NCBI GenBank assembly: GCA_003445035.1
Contig: DLVV01000263.1
Span: forward strand, 6,032-26,101
Direction of reading: 5' to 3'
DNA length: 20,070 bases
Source: Planctomycetaceae bacterium
Lineage (GTDB): Bacteria; Planctomycetota; Planctomycetia; Planctomycetales; Planctomycetaceae
Below the pieces are notes generated by a model that saw only the letters and a list, made by a program, of their open reading frames with translations, searched no databases and was not told the origin of the DNA. The stretch's first letter is position 1. Every line of letters starts with the position of its first letter. Shown piece by piece: positions 14,453 through 20,070 of this stretch. The translations under genes and the position numbers were made by a program.

Positions 14453-14764
14453 ATGAAACGGAAGCTGCGGGAAGTGTTGTATGCGGGGATGTACGCCACG
14501 GCGTGTGTCGGGCTGGTGTATTGCTGTGGTTCGTGCCTGTGGCGGATTGGTGGACTGGCTAGCGGCACGCTACTGTTCGGCATCCTGGTGCTCTTCGGCG
14601 GCTACGGTGCGTTCCTGTGTGGTCAGACCGCTGTCGAGATTCTTCAGGGGCTGAAACGGCCGGAAGACCTGCAGGAAGAGGCTGTCGAGGGCGTTGTGGG
14701 CGCCGTCAGCCAGAGCGTCTTAGACACTGCTGGGACGGTACTGGCAGAAAACGCCTCGCCCTAG
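14453..14764 (+). CDS. Small two-helix membrane protein, cysteine-rich, unknown function
   Basis: The 103-residue product has a basic N-terminus (M-K-R-K-L-R), two hydrophobic segments (about 9-29 and 34-56) and an acidic, soluble C-terminal third rich in Glu, Val and Ala (about 62-103) that could be helical. Five cysteines fall in or next to the membrane segments: C18, C24, C25, C28 and C56, including a C-C-G-S-C cluster. With a positive N-terminus both ends would be cytoplasmic. I do not recognise the family. The start has only a weak AGGG upstream. Coding is supported by the amphipathic pattern and the clean two-helix profile, but a short unknown protein is always less certain. It stands alone after the terminator and converges with the DUF1501 gene 118 nt away. 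Confidence 0.6.
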   Translation: MKRKLREVLYAGMYATACVGLVYCCGSCLWRIGGLASGTLLFGILVLFGGYGAFLCGQTAVEILQGLKRPEDLQEEAVEGVVGAVSQSVLDTAGTVLAENASP

Positions 14765-14882
14765 GGGCGACGACGTTGGCCGTACTGTTACCAAGACCGG
14801 CGTGCCAGGCGGTGTCGAGGGACGCGGCGGTACGAGGAGCGTCGGCGGGGCTTCGTGGCGGTTTCGGGAGAATCGGAAACGC

Positions 14883-16343
14883 TCACGCGAGCCAGTCTTT
14901 GACGACGTGGCCACCGACGTCGGTCAGCCGGAAGTCTCGACCCTGGAAGCGGTGGGTGAGCTTGAGGTGATCGAGTCCGAAGGAATGCAGCATCGTGGCG
15001 TGCAGGTCGTTGACGTGCACGGGTTTTTCGGCGACGCCCCAGCCGATGTCATCGCTGGCGCCGTGAACCATCCCGCCCTTGAGTCCACCGCCGGCCAGGA
15101 ACATGCTGAAAGAGAACGGATGGTGGTCGCGGCCTGTGACGTTGGGGCGTCCACCGCGGTTTTCCCCCAGCGGAGTGCGGCCGAATTCGGCACCCCACAC
15201 GACCATGGTCTGGTCCAGCAACCCTCGCTGCTTGAGGTCGTTGATCAATGCGGCGATAGGTTGATCGACGACGTGGGTGTTGTAGGCCAGTTCGTTGTCC
15301 AGGTTGCTGTGGTGGTCCCACGAGGCGTAGACCAGGTTGACGAACCGGACACCCCGCTCGACAAGCCGGCGGGCCAGGAGACAGTTGCGTGCGAAGCTCT
15401 GGTAGGTGTTGCCGGCTTTGCCGCGGCCGCCCTTGCGGATTTCCTTGCGATCGACGCCGTACATCTCGTGCGTGGCCTTGGTCTCGCTGGAGAGGTCGAT
15501 CAGTTCCGGCGCGGCTGTCTGCATTCGGTAAGCGAGTTCGTAGCTGGCGATCCGGCTGGCGATCTCCGGATCTCGCTGCTCGGCCAGCCGGTCGCCGTTG
15601 ATCTGACGCAGTACGTCGAGGCCCTTGCGTTGCAGCTGCGGGGGCAGCCCGCTGGGATTGGAGAGATTCAGGACGGGTTCGCCAGATGTGCGAAATCGCA
15701 CACCCGCGTAGAGACTCGGCAGAAAACCACTTTGCCACAGCGTCGCTCCGCCGCTGGAGCCCCGCCCACTGGTCAATACGACGTAGCCAGGCAGGTCACG
15801 GGTCTCGCTGCCCAGGCCGTAGTTGATCCAGGAACCCATCGTTGGCAGGCCGAAGGTGCCACGGCCGCACTGCATCAGTAACTGCCCGGGGTGATGATTG
15901 AATTGATCGGAGTGAAGCGACCTGACCAGCAGAAGATCGTCGGCACAGCTCCCGATGTGTGGCAGGTAATCGGAAAACTCGGTGCCGCATTCGCCGAAGG
16001 GGCGGAATTTCCGTTTGGACCCCATCAGGCGGACCGAGTCCTTCTTGATGAAGGCGAAGCGGACATCCTTGAGCTGTTCGTCGGGCATCGGTTGCCCGTG
16101 CAGTTGGTTGAGCCTGGGCTTGGGATCGAAGAGGTCCAGGTGCGACGGAGCCCCGGCCATGAAAATGAAGATGCACGACTTGGCCCGCGGCTCAAAATGA
16201 GTCGACTTGGGAGCCAGCGGATTCTCCGCGTCAGCTGCCAGCAGTCCATCATCGGAAAGAAGCGACGCCAGTCCCGCGGCTCCGAGGCCACAGGCCGAAC
16301 TGGTCAGGAAGTTGCGACGTGTCTGCGACAGCAACGCGTGCAT
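14883..16343 (-). CDS. DUF1501 family protein, Tat-exported, partner of the PSCyt1 protein
   Basis: This 486-residue protein starts with a Tat signal (T8-R9-R10-N-F-L-T followed by a Gly/Ala-rich hydrophobic run and an L-L-A-A-D end). Family motifs are complete: S-C-I-F-I-F-M-A-G-A-P-S-H-L-D-L-F-D-P-K-P near the N-terminus, W-G-A-E-F-G-R-T-P late, then G-R-D-H-H-P-F-S-F-S and A-G-G-G-L-K-G-G. The phosphatase/sulfatase-like fold is established for the family, the reaction is not. It starts 20 nt after the stop of the PSCyt1-DUF1549-DUF1553 gene, with GAGGAGAG in the gap as ribosome-binding site, so the two are co-transcribed. This pairing recurs very often in planctomycetes. The two exported proteins probably work together at the cell envelope, possibly linked to electron transfer through the cytochrome domain. 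Confidence 0.94.
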   Translation of the reverse strand: MHALLSQTRRNFLTSSACGLGAAGLASLLSDDGLLAADAENPLAPKSTHFEPRAKSCIFIFMAGAPSHLDLFDPKPRLNQLHGQPMPDEQLKDVRFAFIKKDSVRLMGSKRKFRPFGECGTEFSDYLPHIGSCADDLLLVRSLHSDQFNHHPGQLLMQCGRGTFGLPTMGSWINYGLGSETRDLPGYVVLTSGRGSSGGATLWQSGFLPSLYAGVRFRTSGEPVLNLSNPSGLPPQLQRKGLDVLRQINGDRLAEQRDPEIASRIASYELAYRMQTAAPELIDLSSETKATHEMYGVDRKEIRKGGRGKAGNTYQSFARNCLLARRLVERGVRFVNLVYASWDHHSNLDNELAYNTHVVDQPIAALINDLKQRGLLDQTMVVWGAEFGRTPLGENRGGRPNVTGRDHHPFSFSMFLAGGGLKGGMVHGASDDIGWGVAEKPVHVNDLHATMLHSFGLDHLKLTHRFQGRDFRLTDVGGHVVKDWLA

Positions 16344-16363
16344 GTCACTCTCTCCTCTCGTGG

Positions 16364-19300
16364 TTATTCACGAGTGATGAATTCGTCCATGTTCAGCATG
16401 ATCCGACAGGTGGCTACCCAGGCGGCTGACTCGTCGGTTGCCGTGCCCTTGGTGTTGTAGTTTCCCACCAGGGACTTGGCGTTATCGGCGTGCTCGGTGT
16501 ACCACTCGCGAGAGGCTTCGAGCAGGCCGGCGAAACCTTTGAGTTCCTCAGAATTGGGTGGCCGCGAGACGCACAGGCGAAATGCGCGGGTCAGTCGACC
16601 ACGGTCGTCGACGTGTTTTTCGCCCAGGACGCGTCGCGCCATTGCCTGTGAGGCTTCCACGTAGACTTCGTTGTTGAGGGTCGTCAAGGCCTGCAGCGGT
16701 GTGTTTGACGCCCGTCGTTCGACACATGTCGTGTTCGAATCGGGGCAGTCAAAGGTCGTCAGGTTCGGGTGCGGAGCGGTCCGTTTGAAAAACGTGTACA
16801 TGCCGCGGCGGAAGCGGTCGGCACCCTTGCTGGCGATCCACTTGAAGTTGTTGGCGTAACTCAGTGCTGCCACATCGGCCGGCATCGGTGGGAACACGCT
16901 GGGGCCTCCGATCTTGCGCGAGATCAATCCGGCGGCGGTCAGGCTGTTGTCGCGAATGATTTCGGCCTGCAAGCGGACTCGGTTCTGGCGGCCCAGCAAG
17001 GTGTTTTGCGGATCGGCGGTTGCCAGCGCCTCGGACGTCGTTGATGTCTGGCGATAGGTGGCTGACAGCACGATGATTCGAATCAACGCTTTACGACTCC
17101 ACTTCAAACGCCGGTACTCGGTGGCGAGCCAATCCAGCAGTGCGGGGTGAGTGGGTTTGTCGCCGCGGATGCCAAAATCGTTGATCGTCCGGACCAACCC
17201 CTTGCCGAACAAGTGGCTCCAGGTGTGGTTGACGGCGACCCGGGGTGGCAGGGGATTGTCGTCGGAGATCAGCCAGCGAGCCAGGTCGAGTCGATCGGCC
17301 AGTCGCTTGGGGTCCTTGTGACGGGGCCGAACCGGCGGCAGCACCCCGAGTCCAGCCGGGATGGCTGGAGTCGTTTTCTGTGGCCTGAGAAAATCACCGC
17401 GTTGGAACAGGAATGTGGTCCTGGGGCTCTTGGTGCGCTGCCGAATCACGCGAACACTCATCTGAGGACGTTTCGGTGATTTTTTCCTGGTCTCGGCCAA
17501 CTGCTTGATCAGGGGGCCGGTCGTTTTGTCGACTGTGGCGAAGTGATCCAGCAGGACGGCTGTGGCCTTCTTGTCATTGGCCTTCTTGTTGCGGGCTTCG
17601 AAAGCGGCCAGTACTGGCTGGGGCAAGCCCAGGTGTTTCTGACGACCGGTGAGGGGGACGAGGCGGAAGCGGCCCAGGGTGTGTGTTCCTCCGTAGGACT
17701 GCGTGATCGTCACCCGGAGATGTTGCGGCCCTTTCAACGAGATGGGCTTGGCCAGAAAGAACGTGGCGTTGTGCGGTTTACCCATCTGGGGAGAAATCGC
17801 CCAGCCGGTCTTCGGTTTGCCGTCGATGGCGTTGGTGGCCGGGAACTTGTCCTGGGCGAAGGTGGAGCGGGCCTGGACCAGCTTGGCCTCGGTGGCCTTG
17901 GCGAATGACTCGTTGTCAGAGAGTTCCATCTTCAGGCCGGTGACCACGAAGTTGCCATTGGAGGCACGTCCGGGTCCATTCTTGGGCAATGACTTGTCGG
18001 GGTGGACTTCCAGTCGCAGCCCGGAGAGGGACGAGGCTTCCACGCGTCCGACCAGTGTGTAAACAGCCGTTACGGGGTTGGGACCCGAGGCCAGCACCAC
18101 GTTGTCCTTTTGAACGGCCAACTTGATTCCGCCGGAGCCGGTGGCAGCGAGGCCGGTTAGCGGCAGGTCTCTTATGGGGTCCTTGCCGGCAGCGTCCAGC
18201 GCTTGGTGCTGCTTGGCGAGCCAAACCTCGAATGCTGGTTGCAACTTGGTGCGTGCGGTGGCCAGGTCGGTCTCGAGCTTGGCCAGTTGTTTGCGGTGCG
18301 CGGCGGATTCCCGTGTGAATGTCTTCAGGGCGTCCGCAGAAGTCACGACGTCAGAGTTCATCTCGTCGCCGTTGTTGTAGAACGCGAAGAACTGGTAGTA
18401 CTCCCGCTGCGAGATCTGGTCGTACTTGTGCGAATGGCAGCGCGCACATCCCACCGTCAATCCCAGCCAGACGGCCCCGGTGGTTTCAACACGGTCGAAA
18501 ACCGCCTCGACACGCCACTGTTCCTTGTCCGTTCCCCCTTCGGTGTTGGTCAGCGTCTGACGATGGAAGGCGGTTGCCAGCACCTGGTTCTCGTTGGCCC
18601 CGGGCAGCAGGTCTCCTGCGATCTGTTCGACGGTGAACTGGTCAAAAGGCATGTCCTGATTGACGGCATCGATAACCCAGTCCCGCCAGCGCCAGGCGTT
18701 GGGCCTCGGCCGGTCCTTTTCGTATCCGTCGCTGTCGGCATACCTCGCTTTGTCCAGCCAGTGGCGGCCCCAGCGTTCACCGAAATGTCGGGATTTCAGT
18801 AACTTGTCGACCAGGCGCTGGTAGGCATCGGGTGTCTTGTCGGCGACGAAACGGTCGACCTCATCGGGGCTTGGTGGCAGGCCGAGCAGGTCGAGACTCA
18901 AGCGTCGTACCAGGGTGTGCCGTCCGGCCTCCGGCGAGGGGGCCAGCCCGTTTGCGGCAAGCCGGGCCAGGACGAAGGCGTCGATCGGATTGTGGCTTTT
19001 TGCGGCCAGGGCGGGGGGAAGCTTGGGGGGAGTGGGGCGAGCCAGGGGCTTGTAGGCCCAGTGGGTCTTGGCGGGGCCGCCGATGCGGATCCCCTTGGGC
19101 CACTTGGCTCCCTGGTCAATCCAGGCACGCAACAAGGCCACCTGGGGTTTGGACAGCAGATCCCCTTCGGGTGGCATGGTGATGTCCGGGTCGAGTCCGC
19201 CGACGTAGCGGATCATCAGGCTTTTGGCACTTTCGCCGATCGAGAACGCGACTCCGCGATCACCTCCGGCCAGGGTGTGGTTACGCGTGTCGAGCCGGAG

Positions 19301-19483
19301 ACCGGATTCCTGTTTCTTGGCGCCGTGGCAGGCGACACAGTGCTTGGCCAGGAGCGGTTTGATGTCCTTGCTGAAATCGACGGTCTTCTTGGCCGGTGGG
19401 GGCAGTTGGTCCTCGGCGGCGGATGTGAGGGCCGTGCCAAGCAGAACAAACAGGGAGAGAGCTGAGAGTCTGACGCGACGCAT
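16364..19483 (-). CDS. PSCyt1 - DUF1549 - DUF1553 (PSD1) multidomain exported protein
   Basis: This 1039-residue protein has a signal peptide (1-23, ending S-A-A-E). A planctomycete cytochrome domain (PSCyt1, about 35-125) carries a haem c site C49-V-A-C52-H53 and probable distal ligand M103 (T-M-P-P-E). DUF1549 (about 165-370) follows and includes a second C346-A-R-C349-H350 site. A short coiled-coil-like helix (about 390-425), a discoidin-like beta region (about 465-610) and a C-terminal DUF1553/PSD1 domain (about 725-985) complete it. An in-frame ATG at 19573 would add 30 residues without signal character. ATG 19483 is preferred because the signal peptide starts there and GGAG lies 8 nt upstream. 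Such proteins are planctomycete hallmarks, exported and possibly haem-bearing, with unknown function. The first gene of a two-gene operon with DUF1501. Confidence 0.95.
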   Translation of the reverse strand: MRRVRLSALSLFVLLGTALTSAAEDQLPPPAKKTVDFSKDIKPLLAKHCVACHGAKKQESGLRLDTRNHTLAGGDRGVAFSIGESAKSLMIRYVGGLDPDITMPPEGDLLSKPQVALLRAWIDQGAKWPKGIRIGGPAKTHWAYKPLARPTPPKLPPALAAKSHNPIDAFVLARLAANGLAPSPEAGRHTLVRRLSLDLLGLPPSPDEVDRFVADKTPDAYQRLVDKLLKSRHFGERWGRHWLDKARYADSDGYEKDRPRPNAWRWRDWVIDAVNQDMPFDQFTVEQIAGDLLPGANENQVLATAFHRQTLTNTEGGTDKEQWRVEAVFDRVETTGAVWLGLTVGCARCHSHKYDQISQREYYQFFAFYNNGDEMNSDVVTSADALKTFTRESAAHRKQLAKLETDLATARTKLQPAFEVWLAKQHQALDAAGKDPIRDLPLTGLAATGSGGIKLAVQKDNVVLASGPNPVTAVYTLVGRVEASSLSGLRLEVHPDKSLPKNGPGRASNGNFVVTGLKMELSDNESFAKATEAKLVQARSTFAQDKFPATNAIDGKPKTGWAISPQMGKPHNATFFLAKPISLKGPQHLRVTITQSYGGTHTLGRFRLVPLTGRQKHLGLPQPVLAAFEARNKKANDKKATAVLLDHFATVDKTTGPLIKQLAETRKKSPKRPQMSVRVIRQRTKSPRTTFLFQRGDFLRPQKTTPAIPAGLGVLPPVRPRHKDPKRLADRLDLARWLISDDNPLPPRVAVNHTWSHLFGKGLVRTINDFGIRGDKPTHPALLDWLATEYRRLKWSRKALIRIIVLSATYRQTSTTSEALATADPQNTLLGRQNRVRLQAEIIRDNSLTAAGLISRKIGGPSVFPPMPADVAALSYANNFKWIASKGADRFRRGMYTFFKRTAPHPNLTTFDCPDSNTTCVERRASNTPLQALTTLNNEVYVEASQAMARRVLGEKHVDDRGRLTRAFRLCVSRPPNSEELKGFAGLLEASREWYTEHADNAKSLVGNYNTKGTATDESAAWVATCRIMLNMDEFITRE

Positions 19484-19574
19484 CTCTGGGGCTCCACGAT
19501 GGACAAACTGGCCGGCCAGGCGGGGTCCGAGGATCTCGGATGAGGCCGTTTTGCGAGGTCGCTGGATAGTCAAT

Positions 19575-19596
19575 CACGTCGTCGGGGACGTGTCAA
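19575..19596 (-). promoter_or_regulatory. TTGACA hexamer next to a small palindrome upstream of the PSCyt1 gene
   Basis: On the minus strand a perfect -35 hexamer TTGACA occupies 19596-19591. It overlaps the outer bases of a 6-bp inverted repeat (CACGTC/GACGTG at 19575-19592). No good -10 is found at the right distance, so promoter function is uncertain. The overlap would suit repressor control. Confidence 0.25.
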
Positions 19597-19636
19597 GAAT
19601 GTCGTGTTCGGCTCGATCCACAGGACTCAAATGGAA

Positions 19637-19663
19637 GGAACCCGCCCTTTTGGGACGGGTTCC
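19637..19663 (-). terminator. Hairpin downstream of the right-edge gene, probable terminator
   Basis: GGAACCCG and CGGGTTCC pair over 8 bp; after a bulged A three more C-G pairs close a TTTT loop. It lies 29 nt beyond the stop of the right-edge gene on the minus strand. Reading leftward, the hairpin is followed by TTCCATTT, a weak T-tract. It separates that gene from the PSCyt1 operon. Confidence 0.5.
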
Positions 19664-19692
19664 AGAAAGTTGCGAATGCCTTGGCCGAGACC

Positions 19693-20070
19693 TCAACGAG
19701 ATGTCGATGTGGTCCGAAAGTTCCGGACGCCCCTGGCGGGCCGTGTCGGCTCACCCTGTGGCACAGCCCCGGCGTTGCCCTTGGACTCGTTTCGTTTCCG
19801 CTCGGCTCCCCTGGACTTGGCGTAGGCCACCACCTGCCGGGCACGGATCAGGTGCTGCAGGTGGAAGTAAGGAGGATGGAACCCGCCACCCAGACGCGAG
19901 CGTCGCTTGGCGGCCAACGTTTGCCACGGCATCTTGCTGTTGATGTTCCAGGCCGCCGCCTGGGCGACCGGAGTGGGAATCCTGCGCTGGGCGACCAGCG
20001 TCAGCAATTCGTTGAGGCCCGGATCCTTGGAATACTCCTGGACGGGAACCAGCTTGTACCGCATCCGCGA
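19693..20070 (-). CDS. Conserved planctomycete-type protein, C-terminal part (cut by right edge)
   Basis: The frame is open from the right edge to a TGA at 19695-19693, giving 125 residues. A Met occurs at the third codon, but the frame continues past it, so the true start probably lies outside the window. The visible part has a Y-K-L-V-P-V-Q-E-Y segment, then P-V-A-Q-A-A-A-W-N-I and M-P-W-Q-T-L-A-A-K-R, then H-P-P-Y-F-H. These helices resemble the ends of planctomycete proteins of unknown function in which a Q-A-A-A-W helix precedes a W-x-x-L-A element. The last 35 residues are basic and low in complexity (Arg, Lys, Gly, Ser) and look disordered. No enzyme motif is visible. A hairpin follows the stop. 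Confidence 0.6.
   Translation of the reverse strand, partial: SRMRYKLVPVQEYSKDPGLNELLTLVAQRRIPTPVAQAAAWNINSKMPWQTLAAKRRSRLGGGFHPPYFHLQHLIRARQVVAYAKSRGAERKRNESKGNAGAVPQGEPTRPARGVRNFRTTSTSR

Noticed and set aside
14435..14460. GGTTCGATC segment resembling a tRNA T-arm
   Set aside because: No acceptor, D or anticodon stems can be paired around it.
14189..14562. Open plus-strand frame after the terminator that could be a hidden gene
   Set aside because: The same frame is open through the end of the barrel gene and the terminator, has only a GTG without ribosome-binding site near 14278, and overlaps the better-supported small membrane protein gene.
14802..15881. 359-codon plus-strand frame opposite the DUF1501 gene
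   Set aside because: It covers most of a DUF1501 gene with full motifs; the product is low-complexity and has no signal or domain.
1..20070. Defence island, prophage, CRISPR or transposon
   Set aside because: No transposase, integrase, nuclease, helicase or phage structural gene, no regularly spaced repeats, and gene families typical of the core planctomycete genome throughout.

Overview
The window is a GC-rich piece of a planctomycete (phylum Planctomycetota) chromosome. The assignment rests on gene families that are abundant in that phylum: three DUF1501 proteins (one cut by the left edge), a PSCyt1-DUF1549-DUF1553 cytochrome-type giant protein, a BBP7-like outer-membrane barrel, several Tat-exported oxidoreductase or isomerase proteins, and a family A sulfatase. 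I see no tRNA, rRNA, CRISPR array, transposase, phage gene or integration site. The layout looks like ordinary chromosomal gene order, not an island.

Left third (1-5357, all +): the last 35 codons of a DUF1501 protein, a hairpin- and palindrome-bearing leader, then a compact four-gene run. The run is an Nramp-fold transporter lacking both canonical metal motifs, a secreted sulfatase, a membrane-anchored alpha/beta hydrolase, and a Tat-exported sugar isomerase-like TIM barrel. Spacing (4-nt gap, 109-nt gap, 26-nt overlap) suggests one transcription unit. A convergent Tat-exported Gfo/Idh/MocA oxidoreductase (5382-6668, -) ends 24 nt away. Sulfatase, isomerase and oxidoreductase together fit processing of sulfated or modified sugars outside the cytoplasm, but substrates cannot be read from the sequence.

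Middle (6669-12417): a stand-alone DUF1501 protein (+) with a sigma70-like promoter, a convergent GNAT acetyltransferase (-), a secreted protein with a C-X4-CH haem-like motif (+) with its own promoter and GTG start, then a leftward pair of an alpha/beta hydrolase and an M20 metallopeptidase. Convergent genes here almost touch or overlap at their stop codons.

Right (12418-20070): a 314-nt divergent intergenic region holding two long inverted repeats, the BBP7-like barrel with tandem EF-hand-type loops, a textbook rho-independent terminator, a small cysteine-rich membrane protein, and a leftward operon of the PSCyt1-DUF1549-DUF1553 protein followed by its DUF1501 partner. The right edge cuts a conserved-looking but functionally unknown protein (-). 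I see no clear new defence or mobile system. The best leads are the motif-less Nramp-like transporter with its operon, the inverted repeats before the barrel gene, and the C-X4-CH protein.
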